From assembly GCA_964036045.1 (NCBI GenBank), contig OZ038381.1, forward strand, positions 68,882,242-68,946,241: 64,000 nt of DNA. Direction: 5' to 3'. The position numbers and the translations under genes were made by a program. Position 1 is the stretch's first letter. The number at the start of each line of letters is the position of its first letter. Source of the stretch: Eutreptiella sp. 'Long Island Sound 2002' (lineage: Eukaryota; Euglenozoa; Euglenophyceae; Eutreptiales; Eutreptiaceae). Shown here piece after piece: positions 39,922 to 51,691 of this stretch. The notes under the pieces are model-generated. The model did not search any database and had not been told where the DNA came from. It saw nothing but the letters and a program-made list of their open reading frames with translations.

Positions 39922-41300
39922 CACAGACTACTGCTTACTGAGCACTGCACTGACCCTGTCTGTGCCCTGCAGACCCATGCCTATGGTTTTCAGCGTGGGC
40001 CAGGTGGCCCCTTATCAGGATTGCAGCCACCCAGCGAGTGTATGCCTTGTTGACCATGTGTTGCATGGGGACTGCCCTGATGTAATGACCTTGGGGAGCC
40101 AACGAAGAACGGTGGCTTACTACACCAGGGGGGAATGACAAGCAAGGTGTTATGAGGCAAGGTGTGTCTTCCCTCCTTGGGGACAAGCGAGCCCACAGTT
40201 AGGACCCCTGACTGGTCCAGACCCATGGGGTTCTACCCTTCCTTACAGGGTTTACCATACCCCTATGTGTGCTACGTATGTCTGTGTGTGTCTCACTTCT
40301 CTCCCCGGCGTGGCTCCCGGAGACCGGGCTTCGCTGACGTTGGACCGAAGGTCCTAATAAGGTACTATTACCACTCGTATGGCGCCCAATTTCTGTGCTG
40401 GCGCCTATCCTTGGGGGAAGACGGCAAAAGCCCTACCTACTAGAGGGGAGGGGTGGCCAAGTGTGCTAAGGGCATACAAAACGCCCATTTTTGCTACAGG
40501 CCAAAAGCTAACGCACTCCCCTGCCCACGAGGAAAAGCATACGGGACAGGAGACACCACTACACTACACCCACTAACGCCAGCACCTCCCTTCGAAGGCA
40601 GGGTGAGCACTCATCACTTGCACTCAACTCCTGCCAGGCCTGCTGACCCTAACCCCTACACACGCTACTGGGTGCTGCTGTCGAAGATGTCTCGGGTCCT
40701 AATCACCCTCCTGTGAAGAAGACAAGAGAACACAGCGCTGCTAAGCAACTGTGGCCTAACAGGGGACGCCACAACGCGTTTCTCCTGCTAGGGGTTGGAG
40801 GGAAGGGGTGCTCTTGTTCTGTGCACAGCGCGGATGTCGATGAAGTTGAACTGCCCTCGCCACTCCTGGCTGAGGCACAGTCAATTGATTTGTGATCAGC
40901 GCCCCTGTTTTGCTGGGGCAGAAAAATGGGTAGCCGCCGAAGGCAGCTGCTGCGTGCACCAATCACCCTGAACCTCTCCCACCTGTACAACCGAGGCAAA
41001 TGAAGGGGTGTTTGCGGCGGAGGAACCAAGCCACACTCCACGTATTATACGCTTCTCAGTGTGACCTATAATACACTGTCCGCAAACACGCCCTGTCAAG
41101 CAAGCAAGCGTTAAGAGACTCCTCAGGTTCTCTTAAAGAACGTACCGAGGAGCCCCTGGGTAACCTAAACAACGTTTACCGTGCGCAATTCGCGTGGCCT
41201 ACCCTTTAATGCATCATGTGCACGCAGGGAAGGGAGGCAGAACCATTTCCACACTGACTCAACCAGGAGGTGAGCTCCTCCTGGGCTAACCTACCTTACT
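39904..41300 (+). mobile_element. Element 1 3' LTR, right part
   Basis: Resumes at the repeated GAAGGCCATTGGTTTTTT. From about 40386 it aligns in many blocks with the element 3 LTR on the opposite strand (24575-25505). The outer border is set where the similarity fades, after the CTCCTGGGCTAACCTACCTT block near 41297; true LTR ends were not identified. Open frames here are not coding. Confidence 0.65.
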
Positions 41301-42450
41301 CACCATGCATCGTCTGAATGCCCAAGTGAAGCGAACACAAAACAAGCCTAAGCGTTTTAAGCAACCCTACTTTAACGCTACGGCTACACACAAACAAACA
41401 CTTTCTTTACTTACCTGTGAAGAGAACACAAGGGTGAATTGGGGTACAGGGAAAGCGTCACAGCGTGTGAATACCTCGATTAGGCACATGCATCGCGAGC
41501 ACAGCGCATATTCTAACCCTACATGCGCGCTGCGCGCTCCATTCACATGGCATACCTTTCATTCCTGTTTTGACCTGTGCAGAGGACGAGAGAGGAACAC
41601 CCGAACCCCCAACGAACACAGCGTTGACAACCCTAACGTTTTGACGAAGCAACCAACACGAACGCAATGCATGCGTGTGAGATGACACTGACATACCTGA
41701 GAAGAGGGTTGTTGACCTGCTCTGTGGTGTGGGTTGAATTTGAATACTTTTCTCTGAAGATGATAAAGATTTTGATGCAACTGTGCAAAAATTTCCTTTC
41801 GAACTTTAAAAACTATGGCTCATACCTTCTTCTCCAAAAGCCGTATATGCTTGCGCAACCTTGTTTTTGAAGTCCGCTTCCTTTGCGCTTGTCTGCGACT
41901 TTGAGTTATGTGTAAAAATGACGATTTTCTGTTTGGTTTCGTCGATTTTTAACGATTTCACTTGCTAAATCGCAACCCCTTCCGCTAAACCGCAGGAATC
42001 ACTCCCTGTTGGTTACATTTCCTTTTTTCTCAAGCTCCTGGAGATTTGTGTCCTCCATTGGGAGTATTGCTCCGCCCTGTCCCTTGGTCAGGACGTTTAC
42101 TAAAACGCTGTTTATACAGCGATAGCCGTCCGCATTAGAGCGTTCGACTGTACCCTACTGGCCAAGCATATGTGCTCTAGGGAGGGAGTCCTGGGTTCAA
42201 ACCCCACTACCCCGAAACTTTTTCCAAACGTTTTCGTCGCACGCCGGCGACTTTTGAGGAATGCCCCATCGAAGGGACATCATTCACGGTACATTACACT
42301 GTTTTTCAAGGGTACCTACAGTGTGATAGGCTTCTATGAACTGATGAGGCTGTTTTTGGTAAGTTTAATGCATTTTCCGAGGTAATTTTGGGAATATTTG
42401 AGCCTTTTCCCTTGGTCCTACTAGCTTAGCTAACTAGTACTCCAGGGGGG
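41301..42450. other. No gene; possible tRNA-like remnant
   Basis: AT-rich, with short frames only. At about 42128-42217 the plus strand has TGGCCAAG followed by CTGGGTTCAAACCCC, recalling A and B boxes. The A-box match is weak and no complete cloverleaf could be drawn. Confidence 0.3.
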
Positions 42451-42593
42451 AGTAAGAAAAAGTCACTGCCATGTCTTTCTTGGAGGACTTAATCCAGGCA
42501 GAGCCCCCCTTAAAACCCTTTTGTTGATGCTAAGACAAACCTAAGTGTTTTTATCTCTATTTGGATGCCTAAAGTACACTTTCTCGAAGTAAC
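42451..42593 (+). repeat. Repeat B, copy 2 (143 bp)
   Basis: AGTAAGAAAAAGTCACTGCC...TCTCGAAGTAAC; pairs with 26234-26376. It is preceded by GGGGGG, making a 19-base match with the minus-strand start of repeat A copy 1. Confidence 0.85.
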
Positions 42594-43104
42594 TAGGGTT
42601 GTGCCCCTAGCCCCCCATGAAGTTCACCCCTACCACTCAACTGAGCGGAGGTACCTTCCCTGATGGAGGATATACCGAAATAAAATAGGCATTTCATGCT
42701 TTAGGCCTCGGAGGTTAAGCCTAGTGGTCTCCCACCCCAAGACCCCTATACTCAATTGTTTCTACCACTTATTGTGGTCCTATTTTGTAACTGTTTCTGA
42801 ATTCAGTTGCTTGGTCAAGTCATTTTCTGTGTTGGCCTGACATATATGCCCCACATTCCTAACCAGCACCATTTCACCCAAAAGAGTGCACATGAAGTGC
42901 CTAATACTATCTTGGAGGCCTGAGTCAGTCCAATATTCATATAAAATGTTTTGTATTATCTTTGCGTATAAACCTGCATTGTCTATCTGCAGCCCTTCTG
43001 TGTTACACTGGATTCCAAAACCAATCATTGATTCGATCCACATCCTGTTCTTGCTCTACTTGCTGCTTTGGTTTGGGTTTTCGACTACAAAACCTGCAGG
43101 ATTT
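42594..43104. other. No recognisable gene
   Basis: An 87-codon minus-strand frame (43043-42780, WIESMIGFGIQCNTEGLQ) is protein-like but unassigned. It could be displaced 3' sequence of element 2. Confidence 0.3.
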
Positions 43105-43960
43105 CATCAAACTATCTAGGGCATAAATCAAAGACATCTTTCTCCCAGTGCCTTTTCTTCTTTTTTGAACGGCGCTCCCTCACTCTCCAGAGAATAGCCT
43201 TGGCCTTGTCCACCTTGTCTTGCAGCTCCTTCACCCACTTACCCACGATGGAGTAGGAATCTTCAGGATAGGGAGCGTGTAGGAACTACGCCGGGCGTCC
43301 CGTGAACAGCTCATGGGGCGAATAGCCAGTAGCGGAACTCTCATGGGAGTTCATCATCAGGGATATGACGGAGAGTAGTCTCACCCAGTCTTTGGTGCGC
43401 TCAGTCTTGCACCATATCCTCACGTTCTCTTTGAGAACTCGAATCTATCGCTCACATAGGGGGTTACTCGTATGAGTGTAGGGAATCCCCGCTGACACCT
43501 GGACATTGAGGGACCTCAGGACTCTCTTGTACCAGCCAGTGTCGGAGCGTACTCGGACGTCCACGTCTGAGTTAATTTCTTTTGGTGCCCCATAGACACA
43601 GAACCACTCTTCCAGGAGTATCTTGATGGTCTCCTCGCCGGTGATGTGTTTAGTGCATGGAAACACCCTGGTAAACCTGGTCAACCCACAGGTTACCACT
43701 AGGGCGAAGTCATAGCCCCCGAACTTAGGCATCTCCGTGTAGTCCACATAGTGTACACTGTTGGCACAGTGTGGGATAGGAAGGGTGGAATAGAGACGTC
43801 TGTCCCTGATATCCCCAGGTTCACAGGACCGACACGGGCACTTGTCCACAATGGGCTGGAGGGTCCTCCGCAGCTGATGGTCACTCCACGTAGAGTGGAA
43901 CCACTTCTTCAAAAGCTTCAAGGTACGGTCAGCACCAACATAACCAGTGGACTCATGGGT
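43105..43960 (-). pseudogene. Element 2 integrase remnant
   Basis: After a stop at 43961 the frame resumes as LLKKWFHSTWSDHQLRRTLQ, then a zinc-finger CPCRSC pair, VHYVDYTEMPKFGGYDFALV (first Asp) and INSDVDVRVRSDTGWYKRVL (second Asp). THTSNPLCER is followed at once by a TGA at 43445 where the catalytic Glu region continues in element 1. Recognisable sequence goes on with TKDWVRL, MMNSHESSATGYSPHELF, a TAG after GRPA and a Lys-rich tail to about 43105. The GPY/F and chromodomain parts are not found. Confidence 0.7.
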
Positions 43961-46303
43961 TCAATTGAGGAGTGCCGGGATACGATCGCTAGGCACAACT
44001 ATCCGGTCCTCATGCCAGAGGTAGGTCTTGTCCCGCTTCCATTGCTCCTGGTTGACCAGGATGGGTTCCAGACACTTCTCCCGACGTTTGTAGATATCCC
44101 CAAAGTCCTTCAGGTACTCTACTTGTTGGAGTCCATCTAGAGGTCTGATCATGGTCATGTTGAGGTCAAGGTGTACGTCCATGCGGCTGAACGCCTTCTT
44201 GGCTAGCTCCTCAGACCTGGCACCAATCGAGTCGTCAAAGTTGTTGCGGCTGATCAAGTCCGCACACTCGTTCTTGACGCCCTGGATATGATGTACTGGG
44301 AGCTGTAGGTTGCTTAGCCTTCCCAGGTGGGGGCCCCCTTGTAAAGTGCGGACCGGTTCTTGGTCACATAGCCAAACCACAGGGTTGCTCCCCAACAGTC
44401 CGGACTGAGAGGATAGCACCAGCATACCCGCGAGCAGTTCTTGCTCATAGGCCGAGTAGTTACCCCTGGCCTGGTTCCATTTCCAGTTTCAATGGCCAAG
44501 GGGAGCCAGGACCCATTGGTCGTCAGGGTAGCTGTGCTTGAGAGTACCGGCTCGGTTCAGTCCATCCGTCCCCCATTGGGAAATGGCCGAGTCGAACTCC
44601 TCCTTCTCTAGTGCTTGCCACTGAAACAATGTTCAACCTCCGCCCACATTCCTGGCGCTGGTCACCAGGATAATTCCTCCTTGTGCCCTAGGCACGCCAA
44701 AGCATTTAGCGTTAGCCACTTTGTCCCTGAGCTCGTCAAACGCTTGTTGCTCTTGAAGGCCCCAGGGCCAAGTAGTATGCTTCGTGATGAGGTCCATCAG
44801 GATGGCGCTGGTGTAGGTGAAATTCTTGATGTGGCGGCGGTAGAAGTTGCAGGCCCCAATGAAATTGCGTACATCATGGAGTCCTCCCTTGGGGTCTTCA
44901 TGTCGTACCTTAGCATCCATCAGGGGTTTGGCCTTAGAGGCCACAGGGGTCCACCACCGATAGCCAATGTCGAACCCCAGGTACTGCATAGTCTCCTGCA
45001 TGAACTCAGACTTCTCCATCTTGAGTCGGGTGTGGTTCTCCTGGCAGACCGCGAAGAACTCACCTAAGAGGATTAGATGGTCCTCCTGAGTATTCGTTCC
45101 CAGGCATACATCTTCCATGTGTGCTTCCATCTGGGTACCTCGGGATATGAGTTCTTGCACCACAAGTCTCCGACGTAAGATGGACAGGATTTTGTTCATC
45201 AGCTCTTGAAAAACAGCGGGTGCATTGGCCACGCCAAAGGGCATGACCTTCCACTTGAACACCCTCCCCTGAGGGGTGATAAACGTCAGGAGTTCTTGGT
45301 CATTGGGCGTCAGGTCAACTTGCCAGAAACCACTCCGCTTATCCATCTTAGTCCTGTAGCGGCAGGAGGCTATCTTCTCTAGGGTTAACTCCATGCTAGG
45401 AATAGACCCTGACCGGTTCAGCGTTTCCTTGTTCCGCTCTCCATAGTCCACCACCCGCCGTTTGGCTGTAGACCCAGGTTTAGCCACCAGGAAACGGGGG
45501 CGGCAATGTGGGGGGTAGTATGCATCCTTGTACTCCAGTACCAGGCCAGCGTCCCTACAGTCTTGTATCGTTCGCTCAATCTCATCGGCCTGCTCTTTAG
45601 GGGCCGGATATGGTCTCCTACGTATCTTGCGATCCAGGAACTCGGGCTTCAGCTTGAGGTCCATCTGTACCAGCTTGTCACAGGAGGCTCCCGGGGGTAG
45701 TTCACCCAGCACCTCCATGTAGGTCCTGATCAGCTTCTGTACTCTAGGGTCCAAGAGTTTGATGGTGTCCTCCATGTCCTCGTCAGGGTGTAGGTTGCTT
45801 GCCCCTTGGTGAATAGAAGCAGGGAGGTGGTCCTCAACCGGCTCAGCATCCTTGGTAGTATCCTTCAGCCCTTGGTAGGCGTATAGAAGGTCCCGTTCGG
45901 CAGTCTCAGGTGGTCGGTGACAGCATAGGCACGCTAGAGGGGGTTCACATACACATTCCTCTGAGAGTTCATCTTCATCAGGGGTCCTCACATGGGCACC
46001 CCACACGCTCTTCATGAACTTTAGATCCACCTCTTGTTGCCAGGTGGTAATCTTTTGTTCAAGGTCCTCCCTCACTTGGGAGATATCTCTCATAGACCCT
46101 TGCTTCATCGGCCATGAGCGGCGGGTAGGCATAGCGTAGCATACCTTTTTCGCCACCAACCTCTTCTTGAAGTCCACGTACTCTCTCAGCCTAGATCGGG
46201 GGTCCAACTCCTCGTCCAAGGGCTTCTCTCCCCTCATGGAGAGTAGGGGTTTCTGTGGTGCAGCGTACTCGGCGTTCTCCACTTCCTCCACGCAGGTCTG
46301 CAC
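43961..46303 (-). pseudogene. Element 2 RT-RNase H remnant
   Basis: Frame 46303-44633 (556 codons) includes the acidic spacer, GELPPGASCDKLVQMDLKLK, RRVVDYGERNK, KMDKRSGFWQVDL, FKWKVMPFGVANAPAVFQEL and the catalytic box AHMEDVCL (45110-45121). There both the aromatic residue (now His) and the first catalytic Asp (now Glu) differ from YxDD. It breaks at ARNVGGG* inside RNase H. A second frame (44425-43961) resumes at MLVLSSQSGLLGSNPVVWLC and ends RIPALLN*. Because the catalytic Asp is changed this copy is probably dead. It aligns end to end with element 1 RT. Confidence 0.8.
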
Positions 46304-47456
46304 GAAGAAGGCGTCATGTTCAGTTTCGTCATCAGGCTGTATGGAGCTAGGTAGCTCGGATAGCCCACACCCCGAGACTACATCAGGATTAGGTACATGG
46401 CAGGGGTGTTGGGGGCAACAGCGTCAGATACAACGTACACATGTCCCCCAGGAGTACTTTCTACAGCGTCTCGAGGCCGTAGTTGGTCCTTCAGGACATC
46501 CAGGGTGTAGCCGCTGCTCTTACTTTCAATTTCCTGGACCATAGCAGGGTCCAGATCTTTGCAGGATTACTGGGGCTAGGCCCCCGTCCACCACGCTTAG
46601 CATGCTCCCTCATCCTGGTTTCCCGATGGGCGTCTTGCGACCCAGACGCAGGTAGATGTCGTCGTCAGGCAGCTAGATGGAGTTGAGTGTCAGCTTCTCC
46701 AATAGAGTACGCCAGTACTCATTTCTCCCATGGGCTCTCCAATCTGGGGAACACAGGACCATACGGGAACGTTCCAGGGCCACCTTGGTCAAGACCTTTC
46801 CCAGTTCACTGAGCCTGGGGTTCCCGTAGGCCATCCCGAAAGAGGGCCAATAGAATCTGCAGCGGCAATTTTGCCCTTTGCGGCATTAGAGGTCCAGGAC
46901 GGGCTGCTTGTCACTGGCAAACAACTCCACGTTCAGGTCTTCCCTGGAGTATCCCAACTCCTTCAGACCTTGGACCAGCACATGCCCAAGGAGCTGATAG
47001 TCCTCAGTTTTGGAGGCGACCATCATGGTGGAGGGCTCCTTCTTGCATACCATCAGGTAGCTTGACGTGTGTTCAGACTGCTCCAGTGGTACAGATTCCC
47101 CCCCGTCACCCTGGTCCACTTGGAGGACATAGGGTGCTTGCAGCGTGAGGGATAGAATCTGAGAGTGCTCGACAAAGAAGTCGGTCCCCAGTACGAAGTC
47201 GAAGGCTTCGGTATCCATCACGTAGAACCGATGGGCAATGCCCCTTGATCCCATAGGCACGTGGACCTCGCAGTCCCCACAACTGTGCACCACATGGCGA
47301 TCCCCAATGCGAATGGCTGCGGTAGGCATGAGGTAAAACTTTCTTGGCCACAATTGATATAGTAGCCCAAGTATCCAGTAACCCGGGGTATTCACGTCCC
47401 CCAAGACGGATAGGCACCCAACACACCAGGTCTGTAGATCCCGCAGAGGGTCCCTG
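46304..47456 (-). pseudogene. Element 2 protease and Dam-like domain remnant
   Basis: In frame after the gag stop: CWVPIRLGGREYPGLLDTWA, in which the catalytic DTGA is DTWA (47364-47375), a Gly-to-Trp change expected to inactivate it. A frameshift near 47335 leads to AIRIGDRHVVHSCGDCEV and AFDFVLGTDFF. Then NVELFASDKQPVLDL, a stop, and GMAYGNPRLSELGKVLTKVA with VLCSPDW. The NPPF motif has become NPRL. The domain order matches element 1, so the extra domain belongs to the family. The rest up to 46304 is broken. Confidence 0.65.
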
Positions 47457-47459
47457 TCA

Positions 47460-49183
47460 GAACTCTGCGGGACAGGTCACTTCAAACCCCTTCTTCTGCA
47501 GTTTTCGCGCCATGCGCATGAAGCGGGAACGTTTGCGGGCGTCAGATTGGTCCCCATCTTCGTTGGCACGCTTAGTCCCTTGTTCGTGTTGGGCTTGCGT
47601 CTGCGTACGGGTCGTAGGCCCCGTGTTTTGCTGCCCACCAGAAGGCTCAGGATTGGTCCCCGCTGGCGTAGGGTTGAGGTTTGCCCCGGACCTGTCCTGG
47701 TTCTTGTCATTGTTCTCGTCATTGTTCTTCTTCTCAAGGCCTCCGCGTCCTCCACCTTTGCCTTGTGCTTGACCTTGGCCTTTGCCTCGTCCTTGAGATT
47801 TCCCCTTGCCTTCCTCGCCTTGCCTCTTGCCTCCGGCACCTCAGCTGCCACTCTGGGCCTCGCTCTTCAGCTTGGCCGACAAGCGCTGCTTGTGGTAGCA
47901 CTCATCCTTGTAGTGCTTGCGCTTGCCACAGAAGGCACAGGTGATTGTACACCTGTAGTGGTCAGGCATTTTAGCCTTTCCATCGGTGTTCGTCTCCTGC
48001 TTCTTGCCCTGGACCACGAAACACTCAGACTGATCACAGTCCGGGGCATGCACGAGGTCGCCCTGCTTGTTTCTGGCATCACACCAGAAGACAGCACATT
48101 GCCCATATAACGAGCCATCTTAGGGGTAGTCCCTTGTTCAGGCCGAGGCCCTTGATGCCCAAGGCCATGGTTCCCAGAGTTGCCTCCTGCGGGGCGATAG
48201 GCGTTGAGGAGCTTGTCAGTCTCCCTGTCCAGTGCCAGCTCCAATAGAAGGACAGACAAGTCCTCGTAGGTGAGGGTCCTTGCACTGCGTTCCGCGATAG
48301 CCTGATACTCATCCCACACGTCTCGGGAGATCTTCGCCACCAACCAGAAAAGCATCTCATCGCTGCCGTACGATCCGGGTGTCAGTCGCCCTACCCAGTG
48401 GTCCAAGTCGGCCAGTAGTTCAGAGATACGCGCAGCCTTGGGGTTGTTGAGCAACATGGCCATGTTCTGGATCTCGGTCCGGATCGATAGGTCGGTCTCG
48501 TAGGAGGGGTACTGCCTCTCAAGGGCAACCAAAACTTCGGCGAAAATAGCGGACTTAGTCACGATCTGATTGACTTGTTTCTCCAAGTACTTGGTCTTGC
48601 AACACCGCAATAGCAGGTCACGCTTCACCCGCCCACTGGCATGGGTCTGGCCGTTCATCCTCAGGAACCGGCGAAGACTCTCAGCGAACTCGCTGAGGTC
48701 CTTCCCCGTGAACTCAGGCACGTTCACCACAATCTTGGAGATGGCGACGGCCTTAGCCTCTTTGGACCTGCGCCTCTCGTGGCGCTTGGTCTTCCTCTTT
48801 TTCTTTTTCTTCTTGCCACTCGGGTTCTCGGGGTGCTCAGAGTCATCGTCCTCAGAGGCTGAAGCAGACGTTAGAGATGGCGGCTCATCATGAGAAGGAT
48901 CACCGCCCAAGTCACTGGAGCCATAGGGCTCCACGTCAACCATGGCCCTTAAGGCAGTAAGCCCCAACTGACCAAGCTCAGCTCGGGAGGAGTGCTCCGC
49001 ATGGCTGTAGGGCGGCTGGGCAGTTCTTGGCACGAAGGGCCTCCTTGGTACAGCTGCAGGGGTCGGCATAGGTCGACTTCTCACGCCGCCCAAAGTATGA
49101 GTCAGTCCCGCCACCAGGTGGTTGGCCTGCACTCGGTGTGGAGAAGCTCCGATGGTCATAGGTGACGCTTCAGGTGGCATCAA
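47460..49183 (-). pseudogene. Element 2 gag capsid and nucleocapsid
   Basis: Frame from 49183 carries a Pro-rich start, a basic KKKKKKRKTKRHERRRSK stretch, then a gag-like helical region: PEFTGKDLSEFAESLRRFL, ...ALERQYPSYETDLSIRTEIQ. This resembles the capsid part of chromovirus gag. A frameshift near 48060 moves into HAPDCDQSECFVVQGKKQET and the zinc knuckle CAFCGKRKHYKDEC (C-x2-C-x4-H-x4-C). A TGA at about 47841 interrupts the Gly/Lys/Gln-rich tail, which then runs open to MARKLQKKGFEVTCPAEF and the TGA at 47457-47459. That last stop is 18 residues after MAR, exactly as in element 1. Confidence 0.7.
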
Positions 49184-50010
49184 GGCTTCAGGTTGTTCCG
49201 GATTTCCTGCGTCATGTCGGCGACTAGCTCTCCAGCAGCGCTGCGAAGAGCCTTCGTGGTCTCGGAGCGCGCCATGGACCTGTTAGAGGATCTTCCTGAT
49301 CCCCTGCTCCGTCCTCCACAAGATTCAGGGCGTCGAAGGCCACTCAGGGATCCGAAGCCAGGCGCTGGCATGATGTAGCCAGATTCGGGTGCTGCATAGC
49401 CAGGAATATATGTTGGTACCACAGGAGCGGGGGGCTTATTATAGCCCTCAGTGTATGGGATTGGTGCAGGTTCATGGACACCGGAGTAGGTTGAGCTGGA
49501 TGCCACTGGTTTGCTGACTGCTGTCGCCTTAGGTGGCGCAGTTGCGGCTGGAGTCACACGGTAGGTGACGTAAGGCATACCAGTAAAGCCTAGACCATCA
49601 GCCATAGGTGGAGTGGTTGTGGGTGAGAATGTCGTTGGATGTGCGACTGGGAGTGTAGTGGTTGTTGGAGACAGTATTGCAGGGTGGCCAGAGGCCCTCT
49701 GTGCCATCTCAGCAGGTTTGTCATCGAAGAGTACCTCATCGGATGGATTGTGTTCGTCTGCAGGGTCTTCTTCTTCGACTCTCATATCCACTGCTTCCTT
49801 CTCCTTTCCTTTCTCTTTGCCTTCAGGTCCTCCAACGGAAAGTCCACTGAAGGCAGCTTCCAAGCCCTCCAGCAAATCGGCTCCAGGCCCACTTAAGGGC
49901 ACTGAAGGTACAGGCTCCTCAGGTTCAGGTTCACCAGGTCTGGACTTCGGTGCCGGCTTTGTTGTTGCCGCTGAGGGCGCTGTCTTCTCGGCAGTGTGCT
50001 TAGTGTCCAT
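49180..50010 (-). CDS. Element 2 gag N-terminal part
   Basis: 276 codons from the ATG at 50010 (MDTKHTAEKTAPSAATTKPA). Low-complexity Pro/Ala/Glu-rich sequence, then a Gly/Ser/Arg-rich end and VADMTQEIRNNLKP. Its TGA overlaps the ATG of the next gag frame (sequence TTGATGCC), so it is either frameshifted gag or a separate upstream ORF. No family domain. It sits between repeat A and the capsid frame. Confidence 0.45.
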   Translation of the reverse strand: MDTKHTAEKTAPSAATTKPAPKSRPGEPEPEEPVPSVPLSGPGADLLEGLEAAFSGLSVGGPEGKEKGKEKEAVDMRVEEEDPADEHNPSDEVLFDDKPAEMAQRASGHPAILSPTTTTLPVAHPTTFSPTTTPPMADGLGFTGMPYVTYRVTPAATAPPKATAVSKPVASSSTYSGVHEPAPIPYTEGYNKPPAPVVPTYIPGYAAPESGYIMPAPGFGSLSGLRRPESCGGRSRGSGRSSNRSMARSETTKALRSAAGELVADMTQEIRNNLKP

Positions 50011-50105
50011 ATGGCTTTCTTCCGCCCTTCACAAATGTTGTCAGTCTCGACGTACTGGTTGTACTGCACGGGGTTGCAGGTACGCAAAGACTGAACTTCT
50101 CTGCT

Positions 50106-50882
50106 ACCAGAAAGTCAAAGCAGTCTTCCACTGTTGATTGCTTTGATGATATTGTTTTGTTTGTTCCTCTTTTTGCCCCTACTGCTTCTTGATGTAGCTC
50201 AGGCTTTTCAAATAGAAACGCTTTGTTGAAAAGAACCAGAACTTCCAAGTACCCACAGTGCAAGAGAGGAGATACAGGATCAAATCCACAACATGAAGGG
50301 CTGCAGTCAAAGGAGATGGTGTATCAACAAAGGAACTGATAATAACTACAGATGTAGGAAAAGATAGTTAGAAGATATCCTTCAATCGTGGGAAAAGTGC
50401 CCACATGGGCACTCCCTTTTTTATAGTGCCATCTAGAGATGGGCACTCTTTGTTTGGGGTCCCTTAGGTGCTGAGATGGCATGGTATGTGGCCATGAGGT
50501 CACTGCCATGTCACATGGGATCTTCCTATTTAGCTAGGCTGACTGGGAATTGAACCGAGGACCTCTCAAAAAGAGGTGCCCCAGCCCCTTAGGGTGCATA
50601 CCACTAGGATAGCTAAGCATTCATGAGAAAATATAGAAAAATGTATACGCTCTGGATCAACGTCAGCGCCTCAGTCAGTCCAGGAAATGGTGCTTATGTC
50701 CAACGAGTTAGGGGGTCAGGGGTCCACACAATACCAAAGTTCAATAGTTGGTTTTATAGGTCAAAATGCTTTGTCACCCCTTTTTGGATAAGCCAATACT
50801 AAGATAAAAATGCAGTATGCCTCTGGGCATCTCTAGGACAAACCATGCTTACGTTGTGGCACGGAAATACACTTTTTCTTAC
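50106..50882 (-). repeat. Repeat A, copy 2 (~777 bp)
   Basis: Full-length homologue of 22953-23734, with many substitutions but few indels. It ends ACACTTTTTCTTACT and has no ORF. Confidence 0.8.
50530..50616 (-). other. tRNA-like module in repeat A, copy 2
   Basis: Same A- and B-box-like words as at 23377-23463, with substitutions in the T stem (GAACCGAGG on the plus strand) and the D region. Not a functional tRNA. Confidence 0.5.
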
Positions 50883-50997
50883 TGGGACAACCACCAGCTA
50901 TCACCACTGCGGATGCGGCCGTGAACGCACTACATGTGCGGCAATTCGCGGCGGATAGTTGTCGGGAGAAACACGCTGAATCAAAGCCCCACCGGCC

Positions 50998-51691
50998 ATG
51001 TTGGCCTACCGGTTGCCTAAAACCCGAATGGCACACGTCATGATGAACATCAGGTTGCAGAAATACGTGGGAAATCTAGCGGGCATGGGCAAATTTGAAC
51101 ATATTTGAATCATGTATGTGGCCAACAGCACCCGGGGGTACACTGAGTCCCAGTGGAGATTCTGCTTTGCCATGCTCCTGCAATCTGCCGTTGTCAAGGC
51201 CAAGAAGGAATTGGATGACTACGCGGAAGACGGCGCCATCAGCACGTGGTCTGAGATGTGGCGCGCTTTCTGCAAGGGAGAGCTTACGTACTTGCTGCAC
51301 CATGGAAAGTGTCGGTTCGAGGCTTTGACACTCAAATCCTCAGGAGATCACTTCGAGGCGGCAGGTTGGAGGGTTTTTTGGAGCAAATGTTTCTACACTA
51401 GGCGCTACGTGTGAGAGATGAGGAGAAGAAGACAAACCGGCCCGTGTGTATGACATGTCGCTGTACAACTTGGAGAAGATTATCCAGACAGAATAGCAGT
51501 AGCGAGGCCGCCAGATGATTGTGGTCAAGATCTTTTTCCCCCATTTTGAGCATCAGAATGTGCTGCAGTGGGACACGTACCTACACATGTTTATAGTGCG
51601 CCCAAAACTTGTTGGGCAATTACCAGACAAGGTGTTGTACCGTACATATGTGTATGGGTACGTAGACACAAACAAAACGTGGGTAGTTTGA
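50998..51691 (+). pseudogene. Decayed ORF, unknown product
   Basis: MLAYRLPKTRMAHVMMNIRL...KFEHI, then TGA (51106), then in the same frame a 100-codon stretch: GYTESQWRFCFAMLLQSAVV, KKELDDYAEDGAISTWSEMW, LLHHGKCRFEAL. After further breaks, VYDMSLYNLEKIIQTE and IVVKIFFPHFEHQNVLQWDT appear in another frame up to a TGA at 51689. The sequence looks like a real protein with helical and aromatic content but I recognise no family. It starts just after repeat A copy 2, which may have cut its 5' end. Confidence 0.4.

Larger units (their letters stand above)
26377..41300 (+). mobile_element. Element 1: Ty3/gypsy chromovirus with nested LINE
   Basis: Order: partial gag, protease, Dam-like domain, spacer, RT, RNase H, integrase, chromodomain, 3' LTR. 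The LTR is interrupted by a LINE at 31847-39903. The 5' LTR and most of gag are missing. Internal frame 1 (26377-28560) switches to frame 3 near 28557. Stops at 26875 (TAG), 27628 (TGA) and 30228 (TAG). The 26875 stop is probably functional; the others look like damage. Confidence 0.8.
43105..50010 (-). mobile_element. Element 2: decayed Ty3/gypsy relative of element 1
   Basis: Minus-strand order gag (two frames), nucleocapsid, protease, Dam-like domain, RT, RNase H, integrase. The chromodomain and 3' LTR are missing; similarity ends near 43105. The 5' side abuts repeat A at 50106 with only ~95 bases between, so no 5' LTR is seen. Many stops and frameshifts. Confidence 0.75.
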
